The notes: a model not told the origin generated them from the letters alone. 64,000 nucleotides of DNA from Bactericera cockerelli (GCA_024516035.1 CM044955.1:41452556-41516555), one strand, 5' to 3'; shown: positions 47,701 through 54,860, numbered from the stretch's first letter. Program-made: numbers and translations.

Positions 47701-50700
47701 TCACTCGTGATTGGTTCACATTGTATACACGTGGCAATTTTGAGATTTTATACTAAATCACTTGTATATCCAAAAACACATAACCGATTTTCTTCAAATT
47801 TGTTTTATATGCTATAATACCATTTTTCCTACACTCTAGATTCTACAAAAAAAAAAAATATTTTGGCAAATCGTAGACCTTATTTTTGTCCTTTTTGTTC
47901 AATATTTTTCATACAGAATTTCATCAAAATCAGGTGTACCGTTCACGAGACATAAGCGTTTAAGTAAAAAGGTAGTGGTCAGGCGCATAATCTCTATCAC
48001 CAAGAACTGCTAGTGCGATGTTGATGAATTTAAAATAGGACCTTCTATAATGCGTCTCCTATGTGTACAAATTTTTGTCAAAATCCGTTTAGTAGTTTCT
48101 GAGATTTGCACGTTCCAAGGACACAACAGACCAATGTATTTAACAGACCGACAGACAGACACAAAACCAAAGTTGCTCAGGAGGTTACGAAATGTCGTTG
48201 AAATCGGTGTTTAAAAATGTTGAAATCAGAATCAGAAGAACATAACTTTTTTTTTAAAATATACAAAAGCAAAAACAATACTTCCTATATTTAATATTAG
48301 AAATAGATTTTACATGTTAAAATACATGAATATTAAGATTTTTCTTCTCCATTTGAATATGACGCACGCCAATTCGCTCCCAAGCTGAAATTTACATGTT
48401 TGGGAGCGAACTGGTATAAAAAAAGGTAAAATGGAGCGAACTGGCGATCTCCCTTTGAATAAGGCCCAAACTTTTTCCCTACCTCAAACTTATCCCAGAT
48501 GTGGTACTTCTCAACGTACTGGCCTTGTAAGGCATGATGCTCCTCACAGTAGCGCATCCGAGTCAGCCTAGTACACCCCACGTAGTCACATTCATGGAGT
48601 CGCCCGTCCGAACGAAACTGGGTGACTAACCAGTCCAAATGGTCTTGGAGGTAGAGTAATATGTAGTTAGCCATCGCTAGCTCTTTCTAATAGTCCCTCT
48701 GGTATTCCTTCACTGGTTGATCTAACTAAGAAATTCGATGTGCGTTTTTATGTGTCTGATGTCTTAAATGTGTAATTTCAAGTTCAGCAAATATTTAGTA
48801 AAGCTGGTTTAAGTAATTGTGATATCACATCGTGAATAACAAAAATACACTATTAACACTATACTCACTCGTGATTGGTTCACATTGTATACACGTGGCA
48901 ATTTTGAGATTTTATACTAAATCACTTGTATATCCAAAAACACATAACCGATTTTCTTCAAATTTGTTTTATATGCTATAATACCATTTTTCCTACACTC
49001 TAGATTCTACAAAAAAAAAAATATTTTGGCAAATCGTAGACCTTATTTTTGTCCTTTTTGTTCAATATTTTTCATACAGAATTTCATCAAAATCAGGTGT
49101 ACCGTTCACGAGACATAAGCGTTTAAGTAAAAAGGTAGTGGTCAGGCGCATAATCTCTATCACCAAGAACTGCTAGTGCGATGTTGATGAATTTAAAATA
49201 GGACCTTCTATAATGCGTCTCCTATGTGTACAAATTTTTGTCAAAATCCGTTTAGTAGTTTCTGAGATTTGCACGTTCCAAGGACACAACAGACCAATGT
49301 ATTTAACAGACCGACAGACAGACACAAAACCAAAGTTGCTCAGGAGGTTACGAAATGTCGTTGAAATCGGTGTTTAAAAATGTTGAAATCAGAATCAGAA
49401 GAACATAACTTTTTTTTTAAAATATACAAAAGCAAAAACAATACTTCCTATATTTAATATTAGAAATAGATTTTACATGTTAAAATACATGAATATTAAG
49501 ATTTTTCTTCTCCATTTGAATATGACGCACGCCAATTCGCTCCCAAGCTGAAATTTACATGTTTGGGAGCGAACTGGTATAAAAAAAGGTAAAATGGAGC
49601 GAACTGGCGATCTCCCTTTGAATAAGGCCCAAACTTTTTCCCTACCTCAAACTTATCCCAGATGTGGTACTTCTCAACGTACTGGCCTTGTAAGGCATGA
49701 TGCTCCTCACAGTAGCGCATCCGAGTCAGCCTAGTACACCCCACGTAGTCACATTCATGGAGTCGCCCGTCCGAACGAAACTGGGTGACTAACCAGTCCA
49801 AATGGTCTTGGAGGTAGAGTAATATGTAGTTAGCCATCGCTAGCTCTTTCTAATAGTCCCTCTGGTATTCCTTCACTGGTTGATCTAACTAAGAAATTCG
49901 ATGTGCGTTTTTATGTGTCTGATGTCTTAAATGTGTAATTTTGAGTGTTTGTTCGTGTGTGTAATGAAATTTGTTGTGTGTGTTGTTTTGTGTTGTGTGT
50001 GCTGTGTTTGAGTCTTTGTGTCTGTGGTGAACTTGGTGTGAATTGTGAGAGCATGGCTCGGTAAAGATTTTCTTCCTACAATGTGAGCCAGCTATAAATA
50101 TAAAATTCAAATACTAGCTCACAACTACTTGCATTTGAGACGATTTCTTTTTGTTTAATTAAATAATAGACAACACATTCGCTTGCAGAACCTGTGTATT
50201 TCTTTGAACCTCCGAATCGTGCTTTCGCTTCTCGCCTTGAGAAATTTCGGTGTATTGAGTGAGACTCGCCAGATTTTCTCTCGGGTTGACTGAATTTTGT
50301 CCTATTCACTACTATTTATTACATTATTTTTGTACTCTTGGTATGTTTTTTTATAGTATTAACAGGTAATATTATTTCTTTTCAATATGACATTAGAAGT
50401 CTCTCCATCTAACTAACTAAATGAGGAAAAAACACGCGTTATAATGCTCACTATTATTCGCCATCCATCTCTTCCATCGAAGTCGAATGATGAAACCTTC
50501 ACTCAAGTAGTCAAGTCGGAATTTCTACCAATCACAGCGCACTATTACCCGACTTGAGAGACAGTCGTCTGGCTTATGTTTGTTTTAATCCATTTTATAA
50601 TTTGACCCTTTGTATGCCATGAAATGGTAAATTTTTACTCCCGTTCACAGATATATGCAAGAAACCTTACCACAGGAAATCCGTCCTGATTGCTCATCTC

Positions 50701-53598
50701 CAGTGGCACAAAGGCGTGAAAAAGTTCGCCTGTGAATATTGCTCTGCCAGATTCAGCCAGAGGATATCCTGTCGGGTCCATATGCTAGGGCATAGAGGTG
50801 AGGGCGGAGGGTTCTGTCAGGCCTGTCGTGGGCTTTTTATTCCTGTCAAAGAGAGAATGGATACTTTTTTTATAAAATATATTTATTGAGTTCAATGAGT
50901 TTAATACTTGTGGAAATGAGATGGGGTGAAGTTATTAGACTTTTGCATTTGGTATCTCTGAAAAACCAATACAACTTTTGAACATGTTCATTGTATATTG
51001 TTTTTTTTTTTTTTTTTTTTTTTTTTTAATGAATTAATTATTGTAAATCCTATTTTGCTTGGTAAAATAACCTATTATTAAGACCTATGCTTATTAATTT
51101 TCAAAGGAGTGAGCAAAAAAGAAGGTCTTAAAGTAATTGCAAAAAATATAGTTATTGCTGACCAATAAATAATATTTTTTTCATCATCATCATCATCATA
51201 GGGTGGCGTCATTGTGAACGATGGTAGCCAGACAGTGAAGGAATGACTCAGCACATCTACCACTGTCTTTACAAGGAGACTAATCATTGACAAGGGCCCT
51301 CAGAACCAAGCCAATGTTAGTATATTCCGTGTTTATAGTCCCCCAGCCAGACCTTTTATATAGCTTACCAAAAGTTGCCTTTAAATTGCAGGTGAATTCA
51401 AATACGAGTGTGCAGTGTGCCCCAAAAAGTATCCCACTCAAGCAAAGCTAAACTTTCATGTGAAATCTCACGAGGAAGGATCCTTGACATGTGTCCATTG
51501 TAACAAGAAATTCACCACCAAGCAATACCTGCGCCAGCATCTGAATATACATCAGGTAATCCATGTATGTCTGTTTTTTTTTTTTTTTTTAAAAGCTTTA
51601 TTAGGAGGACAAAGTACAATGGTAACAGTATAAAATTAAGAAGAAAAAAAAAACAAACAAATGACAAAATAAATAAGTAAAAAAGAAAATAACAATAATG
51701 TCCTACCTAAAGGGCGGGGTTTTTGCCTGTGGCAATCTCTTCCACCCAACCCTTTTAATTTGTTATGTTTTGTTCATATTATAAAGAAAGCACCCTATTA
51801 ACGAGCACTGTCAGCTAGAAGTATACGTTACTACTTCCAGCTGAAAATGGTCTATTTGTCCACCTGGAAAGATTCACCAAACACCTGGAACTTCTGCTCT
51901 AATACAACTTGAACCTGCTTTGAACTGGATCCACCTGTATTCCAGGTAGATATCCACCTGGATTTTTCCACTGAATTCCAGCTACTAGCGCTCTCTAATG
52001 GATGAATTAAATAAGATTTTTTGTCATGATCTAAAACAGTTCCCCTTTCTATAACAGTCATCTAATTGGGTTAGAAAGCCAGTCTCTCAATCCCCTGTGT
52101 TTTCAAAAGAATCCCTCAGAAGTATTACGCCACTACTAAACTCGCTACTACTAAACAGCAACTATCGCATTTGCATTTCAGAAGATCAGTGGCCGCGTGA
52201 CATGCGAGGACTGTGGGGCGGATTTCAAATCTCACAAGGCCCGGCTCTCGCACAAGCAGAGGTCTCACCCCATCGCGCTACACGACTGCTCCTACTGCTC
52301 GCACGCCTTCACTTCCAGTGCGCTGCTCAGCAAACATGTGGCCCGTCTGCACTCGGCCTCACGACCGTGAGTATTATTAACAACAGTGTGACCTGGCTAT
52401 GAGAGAAATCTGAATAGAAAAAAATCCAGGTCAAGTACCTCTAGGGAAAATGATTTCTTTATAAGGAAAACCTGGATATAAGAGGTTCGACTGTATTTTG
52501 TTTTAAATAAAAAGTCCATAAAAGCCATCTCTGTGAGTTAAGGGTACGATCAAGGTACAAAAAATAGTCAAGTACATTACTAGTCGTTCTTTTTTTTTCA
52601 ATCGATATTGATACCTTTTTTGGTAGCTATTACTATACTTTCTGATACTGCTTACTTAATTGTACTGCTTGCTCTCATTCAGGAGCTACCCGTGTGTCCA
52701 GTGCCCCAAAGTGTTCCTTTCGAAAGCCATCCTCACGCAGCATGCCCAGTCCAACCACAACCCAGACTCCAGCGTCAAGGTGAAGGCCTACCAGTGCACG
52801 CTCTGCAGCAAGAAGTATTCCTTCCAGAGCAAGCTCAGTGCGCACATGAAGACTCATGCCCAGGTGAGAGCTTTAAGGTCGATTCACACACATCCGTGAC
52901 GTGACAGTGCCGTGACCGGTCCGTGATTCTACCGGCCGTGAACCCGAAGTGATTTCTATTCACACTGGTCAGTGCTCCAACCGTGCAGTAACAGTGGAAA
53001 CACTGGTAAAAATTGTGAAAACACCGGTAATTACGGAAAAACACTGGTAAAATCAAAAATCACGGCCGTGAAAATTGAAAAATATCGTCCGTAAGTAATA
53101 CCTTATCACGTTACGAGCACTGTCACTGTCACTTGCCGGGTGAGTGGGAATAGGGCCCTTCAAATTCCTACAAGAATCTCATTTCCCTCGCCGGAAGGAT
53201 CACGGACCGGTCACGGCACTGTCACGTCACGGATGTGTGTGAATCGACCTTTAACATTGGTTAGTAAAAATATTAAATCTAATAAAACAGTTAAAGTTAT
53301 CATATTTGTGTTAATCACTTTCGTGATATCACAACTATTCAGGTGTCAAAAAAGATGCCAAACCAAACCGTAAAAAACAAAGTAGTGTAGCTAGAAACAT
53401 CGAAATTTTGTTGGCTTTCTGCAGAAATGTTCAGAATCAACTCATCTTAAACAGGAAAAAAGTTCTGACCTGAAGAATAAGCCAAAGTCGGACTTTTTCA
53501 GAAAGTTGCAAAAAATTACTTTGTGCAGTTATAAAGGCGAATCCGAAAAAACGGATTGCAGATCCGTCCTAGAAATGTCGTCAGTAATCTACCATTAA
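34732..53598 (+). CDS. Gene span: large C2H2 zinc-finger protein, 12 coding exons, about 1,601 aa
   Basis: Probable nuclear nucleic-acid-binding protein, inferred only from nine C2H2 fingers at residues ~1285-1543; targets unknown. I joined the exons by hand: 34732-34830, 36618-38122, 38485-38805, 40152-41773, 42025-42246, 42623-42698, 43229-43339, 50651-50797, 51392-51555, 52182-52366, 52683-52863 and 53425-53598. Every intron is GT-AG and every join keeps phase, except for one apparent extra base near the start of exon 2. Domain order: short N-terminus; acidic Ser/Asp/Glu/Lys/Asn-rich region with repeats (~200-370); Tyr/Asn/His/Gln-rich region (642-1182); basic linker; fingers; 57-residue tail. 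The start ATG has A at -3 and G at +4. Exon 1 begins after a splice acceptor, so a 5' UTR exon lies further upstream and was not found. I do not recognise an orthologue. Intron 7 holds an antisense gene family. Confidence 0.85.
35486..35896. repeat. CA-rich microsatellite
   Basis: About 410 bases of (CA)n with regular CACC interruptions. Long frames on both strands across it are artefacts. Confidence 0.96.
36440..36500. repeat. (CATA)n microsatellite
   Basis: CATACATACACACATACATA-type run inside the Helitron, near its 5' end. Confidence 0.85.
36618..38122 (+). CDS. Zinc-finger gene, exon 2: acidic repeat region, with an apparent +1 frame break
   Basis: The acceptor is a strong pyrimidine tract ending at 36617; the donor is CAGA|gtaagt (phase 1). 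Entering from exon 1 the frame is open for 32 codons (36618-36713) and then meets TGA at 36714. The +1 frame is open from 36676 through 38122 and joins correctly to exon 3. The shift must therefore fall within 36676-36713. Putting it next to the TGA gives the more natural hydrophilic sequence, because the alternative frame upstream is a hydrophobic run (LFMILILFH). The rest is rich in Ser, Asp, Glu, Lys and Asn with no known fold. It contains about eight copies of a D-F-[IV]-[KR]-x-[MI]-like motif spaced 19-25 residues apart. Confidence 0.8.
38485..38805 (+). CDS. Zinc-finger gene, exon 3: acidic/Tyr-rich linker
   Basis: About 107 residues, entering in phase 1 after ttttgtcattttag and leaving in phase 1 at ACTG|gtaagt. 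Rich in Asp, Tyr and Ser with repeated S-x-Y-[ED]-D sequences (SLYEDNN, SFYDDNR, SLYEDAA), probably disordered. The split codons with exons 2 and 4 (Ser, Gly) read through cleanly, which is the main support for calling it coding. Confidence 0.8.
38925..39166 (-). mobile_element. 5S rRNA-headed SINE (family C) in intron 3
   Basis: Tail CTTTCAACTGCATGGTCATA, TCACGACGGGG; core CCTCCATTCGCTGAAAATTC, CACCCAGCCGGGATGAGG. The 5S head follows (reverse): GTTGCTTAACTTAAGTGATA, AACTGGCGTATTCAAGGTGC. Confidence 0.76.
39189..39850 (+). repeat. Dispersed repeat R3, copy 2
   Basis: Starts ACTTTCCTTATCCTATAATA-AGGAAAGT (hairpin) and ends near GGATAAGGAAAGTCGTGTGA-TGTTTACACCAGA. Contains a GTCTGTGT run and CATTGGTCCGTGCGTCTGTC. 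An end fragment of the same family is at 28,915-29,175. Confidence 0.75.
40152..41773 (+). CDS. Zinc-finger gene, exon 4: long Tyr/Asn/His/Gln-rich low-complexity region
   Basis: 540 full codons plus a split Gly codon; acceptor tattcccccag, donor ATG|gtaagc. The composition is dominated by Tyr, Asn, His, Glu, Gln and Ser. Residues encoded near 40430-40540 form degenerate repeats of the type [NY]-E-x-N-x-N-Y (for example ENYEHNKNYGHNENY). No folded domain is visible. Such Y/N/Q-rich stretches resemble prion-like or condensate-forming segments of RNA/DNA-binding proteins; that is inference from composition. The open frame over 1.6 kb in AT-rich DNA, together with phase agreement at both ends, makes coding status secure. 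Confidence 0.88.
42025..42246 (+). CDS. Zinc-finger gene, exon 5
   Basis: 74 codons, phase 0 at both ends (ttcctttttcag acceptor, CAG|gttagt donor). It opens with a basic stretch (NRLSKQSAKKRF) and continues Ser/Thr/Glu-rich to EEMPGLQHLQ. No domain recognised. GC content and codon use rise compared with exons 2-4, as in the finger exons. Confidence 0.8.
42623..42698 (+). CDS. Zinc-finger gene, exon 6 (basic linker)
   Basis: 76 bases, phase 0 in and phase 1 out: acceptor tttttgcttccag, donor GATG|gtaatt. Encodes a Lys/Arg-rich linker starting KSKKPKSQLEISRD, which could act as a nuclear-localisation signal. Support is the exact phase bridge between exons 5 and 7. Confidence 0.72.
42957..43100 (+). 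mobile_element. tRNA-like SINE (family E-like) in intron 6
   Basis: TCTGTGGTTAATGTGTCGTG, TTGGTCTGGTAATCTAGAGG, GTGGGTTTGAAACCCAGCAG (B box), then ACCACATAATAATACGTCTT. Confidence 0.6.
43229..43339 (+). CDS. Zinc-finger gene, exon 7: C2H2 finger 1 and start of finger 2
   Basis: Enters in phase 1 after cttatttttag and leaves in phase 1 at TGCC|gtaagt. Finger 1 is C-EF-C-x12-H-x4-H. The exon then begins finger 2 (FVC), which is completed by exon 8 across the 7.3-kb intron that carries the antisense gene family. Confidence 0.9.
43340..43985. other. Start of intron 7, no other gene seen
   Basis: A frame stays open to 43,554 past the exon 7 donor, but it has no finger and the splice donor gtaagt with a phase-correct exon 8 explains the gene better. 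The stretch ends in a T-rich and AATAAATAAATAAA-rich segment resembling a retroelement 3' tail. Confidence 0.5.
44061..44297 (-). CDS. Nested gene copy A, exon 2
   Basis: Starts NDPSMAKNEVAKTE after the acceptor and ends LRQKRGA-stop. Its central 68 residues are identical to those of copy B, with two silent base differences seen by eye in about 190 bases. Confidence 0.72.
   Translation of the reverse strand, partial: NDPSMAKNEVAKTELILRDRYEYLFNMQPDPAHTHWKDFLVTQITAEDIEEIMRYARDQNEGRNIPYWEEKLRQKRGA
44061..45163 (-). CDS. Nested antisense gene, copy A: unrecognised 142-aa protein, two exons
   Basis: Exon 1 is 45163-44972 (64 codons) with donor AAG|gtgggg; exon 2 is 44297-44061 (78 codons plus stop) after ccttctag. 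Both are phase 0. It lies wholly inside intron 7 of the zinc-finger gene on the opposite strand. Exon 1 encodes MANFMFHYLKDHLDW followed by a Cys/His cluster, C-x4-C-x8-C-x2-HH, that could bind a metal. Exon 2 is acidic and helical-looking (KTELILRDRYEYLFNMQP through WEEKLRQK). No signal peptide or membrane segment is visible. I do not recognise the family. That both exons and both splice sites are kept in the diverged copy B supports a real gene rather than chance frames. Confidence 0.72.
44451..44612 (+). mobile_element. SINE family A in the intron of nested copy A
   Basis: CCAACCTCAGTAGCTTGATC, GATAAGGCAGTGGTGC, GATGTTCGAGTTTCGAC (B box), AGTAAAGCTGGTTTGAGTCA, TTGTGATATCACACTG. Also present in the copy B intron at 47555-47690, so it predates the gene duplication. 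Confidence 0.75.
44972..45163 (-). CDS. Nested gene copy A, exon 1
   Basis: 64 codons from the ATG at 45163. Differs from exon 1 of copies B/C at 14 of 64 residues, mostly in the first ten residues and around the second cysteine. The cysteines, the HH pair and the final YVEKYHIWDKF stretch are kept. Confidence 0.72.
45482..45620. mobile_element. piggyBac-like MITE, 139 bp, TTAA flanks
   Basis: TTAA on both sides (45478-45481 and 45621-45624). Inverted ends CACGTAGACGACCGG and CACTTAGACGACCGG match at 14 of 15. TTAA duplication is the signature of the piggyBac superfamily. Inside are two copies of the palindrome GTACCACCGGTGGTAC-type sequence. The equivalent region upstream of copy C (near 50,155) is uninterrupted and has a TTAA. 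Confidence 0.82.
45625..45845 (+). mobile_element. 5S rRNA-headed SINE (family C)
   Basis: Head resembles the 5S rRNA 5' half (TACACCGGTTCTCGT, then GATCACTGAAGTCAAGCAACG). It is followed by a core (CCCAGGCTGGGTGAAGTTAA, then GGGTAGC and CGAAGGAGGGTAA) and the tail CGTGATATGACCATG-TAGTTGAAAG. Inserted next to the piggyBac-like MITE; absent from the paralogous site near 50,165. Confidence 0.75.
46098..46575. repeat. Diverged inverted-repeat (fold-back) element between nested copies A and B
   Basis: Left arm ~46098-46305 pairs with right arm ~46370-46575. Examples are GAACGGCAATA with TTGCCGTTC, and GCTAGGTGTCAT with ATGACACCTAGC. The arms are visibly diverged, so this is older than the perfect palindromes elsewhere in the window. 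It occupies the gap between the two gene copies. Confidence 0.65.
46786..47022 (-). CDS. Nested gene copy B/C, exon 2
   Basis: 78 codons plus stop, phase 0 after aatccttccag; begins NYSMENEVAKTE. Much GC-richer than the surrounding intron. Nearly identical in sequence to exon 2 of copy A. Confidence 0.72.
   Translation of the reverse strand, partial: NYSMENEVAKTELILRDRYEYLFNMQPDPAHTHWKDFLVTQITAEDIEEIMRYARDQNEGRNIPYWEEKLRQKEDDEE
46786..49837 (-). CDS. Nested antisense gene, copy B/C: one exon 2 with two identical exon 1 copies
   Basis: Exon 2 (47022-46786) ends in an acidic LRQKEDDEE, replacing the RGA of copy A. Upstream on the minus strand are two exon 1 copies, B (48674-48483) and C (49837-49646), both 64 codons and identical. 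Both have donor GAG|gtaggg, and either can splice in phase 0 to exon 2, giving the same 142-aa protein. Copy C keeps the long upstream region shared with copy A. Copy B is cut about 100 bases upstream of its ATG and faces a SINE remnant. Transcription therefore probably starts upstream of C, with B used as an alternative or skipped exon (inference). Confidence 0.7.
47075..47264 (+). mobile_element. 5'-truncated poly(A) retroelement in copy B intron
   Basis: Runs from AAGGGTTGGGTGGAAGAG to CTACTAATAAAGAGTTTCT and a 24-A tail. The intron of copy A reads straight across the site (caatcactgatac), and here TCACT appears on both sides of an insertion that also carries a short ATTAATACAA-type filler. 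A relative lies on the other strand at 51568-51755. Confidence 0.7.
47286..47465 (+). mobile_element. SINE family D in the intron of nested copy B
   Basis: CACCATGGCCGAGTGGGTAG, CGCGCTGGGCTTGCACGC (A-box side), GGGTTTGAATCCCGGCTGGG (B box), CTACACTCATACCTCGTC. A shortened version (GTCACCGTGGCGCACTGGG) is in copy A near 44343. Confidence 0.75.
48360..48453. mobile_element. 94-bp mini-element with 8-bp target duplication (unit 1)
   Basis: Flanked by TTTGAATA on both sides (48352-48359 and 48454-48461). Copy A has a single TTTGAATA at the same intron position. The ends share CGCCARTTCGCTCC in inverted orientation. An 8-bp duplication is typical of hAT-type elements. The same element is at 49523-49616 in unit 2. 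Confidence 0.75.
48483..48674 (-). CDS. Nested gene, exon 1 copy B
   Basis: 64 codons, MANYILLYLQDHLDW to WDKFE, donor gtaggg. An inserted 94-bp mini-element lies in the intron about 30 bases past the donor. Lies inside tandem unit 1. Confidence 0.7.
49523..49616. mobile_element. 94-bp mini-element, second copy carried by the tandem duplication
   Basis: Identical to 48360-48453, with the same TTTGAATA flanks. It was copied with unit 2, so the insertion predates the tandem duplication and postdates the A/B split. Confidence 0.75.
49646..49837 (-). CDS. Nested gene, exon 1 copy C
   Basis: Identical to exon 1 copy B and displaced by 1,163 bases. Its upstream region to about 50,330 is alignable with that upstream of copy A, including a conserved TATTTATA-like stretch about 255 bases before the ATG (near 50,092; compare 45,412 in copy A). 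This is the best candidate for the live promoter. Confidence 0.7.
50651..50797 (+). CDS. Zinc-finger gene, exon 8: C2H2 fingers 2 (rest) and 3
   Basis: Enters in phase 1 after ctcccgttcacag; donor AGAG|gtgagg, phase 1. Completes finger 2 (C-HI-C-x12-H-x3-H) and contains all of finger 3 (C-EY-C-x12-H-x3-H). The split His codon with exon 7 falls between the two cysteines of finger 2, confirming that the exons belong together despite 7.3 kb of separation. Confidence 0.9.
51003..51029. repeat. Poly(T) tract in intron 8
   Basis: About 27 T at 51,000-51,027, followed by GAATTAATTATTG. A TCA trinucleotide run is at 51,181-51,199. Confidence 0.9.
51392..51555 (+). CDS. Zinc-finger gene, exon 9: C2H2 fingers 4 and 5
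   Basis: Acceptor ttaaattgcag, donor CAG|gtaatc, phase 0 out. Finger 4 is C-AV-C-x12-H-x3-H and finger 5 is C-VH-C-x12-H-x3-H. A poly(T)-led retroelement tail begins only about 18 bases downstream of the donor. Confidence 0.92.
51568..51755 (-). mobile_element. Retroelement 3' tail, poly(T) on the plus strand
   Basis: Begins with a T15-18 run and contains AAAGGGCGGGGTTTTTGCC and CTCTTCCACCCAACCC, the reverse complement of the element at 47075-47264. Inserted about 18 bases downstream of the exon 9 donor of the zinc-finger gene. Confidence 0.7.
52182..52366 (+). CDS. Zinc-finger gene, exon 10: C2H2 fingers 6 and 7
   Basis: Acceptor ttgcatttcag, donor GACC|gtgagt, phase 2 out. Finger 6 starts VTCEDCGADF and ends with an H-x4-H-type pair; finger 7 is C-SY-C-x12-H-x4-H. 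Clearly GC-richer than the flanking introns. Confidence 0.9.
52683..52863 (+). CDS. Zinc-finger gene, exon 11: C2H2 fingers 8 and 9
   Basis: Acceptor gctctcattcag, donor CAG|gtgaga, phase 0 out. Finger 8 is C-VQ-C-x12-H-x4-H, followed by a longer linker and finger 9, C-TL-C-x12-H-x3-H. The next intron carries an inverted-repeat element starting about 10 bases after the donor. Confidence 0.92.
52874..53253. mobile_element. 380-bp inverted-repeat MITE in zinc-finger intron 11
   Basis: Left end AAGGTCGATTCACACACATC with CGTGACGTGACAGTGCCGTG following; right end is its reverse complement (CACGTCACGGATGTGTG, then GAATCGACCTT). The arms are at least 55 bases and near-perfect. No ORF. Inside are further copies of CACGGCCGTGA/CCGTGA-type words. 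The target duplication is unclear; the flanks contain TTAA-like sequence. Confidence 0.8.
53290..53345 (-). mobile_element. SINE family A tail fragment
   Basis: Contains TTATCATATTTGTG and TAATCACTTTCGTGATATCACAAC, the reverse complement of the family A 3' region. No tRNA-like head remains. Confidence 0.6.
53425..53598 (+). CDS. Zinc-finger gene, terminal exon 12
   Basis: 58 codons including TAA, read in phase 0 after a good acceptor (gttggctttctgcag). Lys/Ser-rich tail beginning KCSESTHLKQEK, with no finger. The clean phase match and the poly(A) signal 165 bases downstream support it as the 3' end, but it is too short to prove from coding bias alone. Confidence 0.68.
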   Translation, partial: KCSESTHLKQEKSSDLKNKPKSDFFRKLQKITLCSYKGESEKTDCRSVLEMSSVIYH

Positions 53599-53762
53599 CG
53601 GGTGTAAACGTTTTTTTGGTCCACCCTGTATACACGGATTTTTTTCTTTACCCTATTTGACACAAACTGCAATTTTATTTTACATTTTACGAAAGGGGGT
53701 ACATTCTACCTGTTAGTTTATATACCTATAATATTTAAAAATACTGTGTAAATTTTTTATTT

Positions 53763-53768
53763 AATAAA
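53763..53768 (+). terminator. Candidate poly(A) signal of the zinc-finger gene
   Basis: AATAAA at 53763-53768, 165 bases after the TAA at 53596-53598. It is the first canonical hexamer after the stop. T-rich stretches follow at 53,820-54,040. Confidence 0.5.
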
Positions 53769-54299
53769 GTACACGAACCGCATGTTTTGCAGGAAAAAAT
53801 GGTTTCCTGGATAGATGAAAAAACCATCACTGAATTATTGTCATTTTTGTAGTTAAGCTTCAGTTTTCAATGATAAATATTTTCAATGGTTATAATTGGT
53901 CCCCTTTTGCTATTGGTCCCCTGTAGCTCAAAGAGACATATCTATCTTTGATATCATGCATATTGAGATATTGCAATTCTTGTAGACAACGGCCATTCTT
54001 CACCCGGGTATTTTTTTTTTTTTTTTTTTTTTCTTTCTTTCTTTTTCTTTTCTTAGTCTTTAGTGTCTTTTTCTTTGTTCTGTAAAAAAAAGTTTTCATT
54101 TTATAAATACACCCTGTATAATAATTAAATGTGGCTCATTAAATGTAAGAAATATGAATAAACTGCCGATCAAAGGAATACGAGAGTTTATACCGCTTCC
54201 AAAGTACCTAATAATGCTTCTGTTTATTTTCATTGATTGAATATAATTTAACATTAACAAATAAAATAAGTGCAAATACATTGAATGAAATGAAATTTT

Positions 54300-54520
54300 A
54301 ACAGTTCAGTGATAAAAAAAAACTTAGGTTCTGTACTGTAACAAGGAAATAACATCTGGGCCAAGGGCTTTTATGTCTTCAATATCAATCTTTTTAATCA
54401 AAGAGGATATGGTGAGTGGTTTGCTTGGACTTCAAGAGACATGAATTGCAGCTACCATGATGGGTCTGGAGTTTGTTAAGGCTGCACAGAGTTTTCACGG
54501 AGAGAGGGGGGGATTCTTTT
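54300..54520 (-). mobile_element. Relic of a non-LTR reverse transcriptase
   Basis: Minus-strand reading gives PLTISSLIKKIDIEDIKALG followed by PDVI, close to the N-terminal RT motif 'I..lK..KA.GPDGI' of LINE elements; an upstream stop and the short length show decay. Rests on one motif. No Naam 5' exon was seen in this interval. Confidence 0.4.
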
Positions 54521-54730
54521 TTGGGAAAACTGGAATCGGAAAATTACATACAATTATTGCAAAACGAGCATGGATATTTTTTCTCCGTTAAAAATACTTT
54601 GTAGTGCCAGCCTTTCTAACACCTCTCTTGCCAACAGTTGAAGCAGTGATGGATGTATTTCTGAACTTACGTTAATAGGTACCTAAATTAATATGTTTTA
54701 AAAACTTATATTTATTTCTTCAAATTCCAG

Positions 54731-54860
54731 TGATGGATATCTGAACCTAACCGAGTTCAACGCTATCTGCAAGGCGCTGTTTCGCAATGATAAGGGCACG
54801 ATATACCCACTCAAAGATGGGGAGCTAGAAGAAATATTCGAGGTGTTTGATTTGAATAAG
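54731..54860 (+). CDS. Naam: Naam exon: end of EF-hand 1 and start of EF-hand 2
   Basis: Acceptor cttcaaattccag, donor AAG|gtaagt. One base completes the previous codon, then 43 codons from DGYLNLTEF to IFEVFDLNK. The first two ligand positions of EF-hand 1 must come from an upstream exon. Confidence 0.9.

Larger units (their letters stand above)
47612..49941. repeat. Near-perfect 1.16-kb tandem duplication
   Basis: Unit 1 is ~47612-48775 and unit 2 is ~48776-49940. By eye the only difference is one A in a poly(A) run (12 versus 11). The junction carries a 3-base shared TTT. The left breakpoint is inside a SINE remnant in the nested gene's intron; the right one lies about 100 bases upstream of exon 1. 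Confidence 0.92.

Noticed and set aside
48333..48674. Unspliced 113-aa reading of nested exon 1
   Set aside because: The extension past GAG|gtaggg runs into the inserted 94-bp mini-element and is absent in copy A; the spliced model agrees in both copies.
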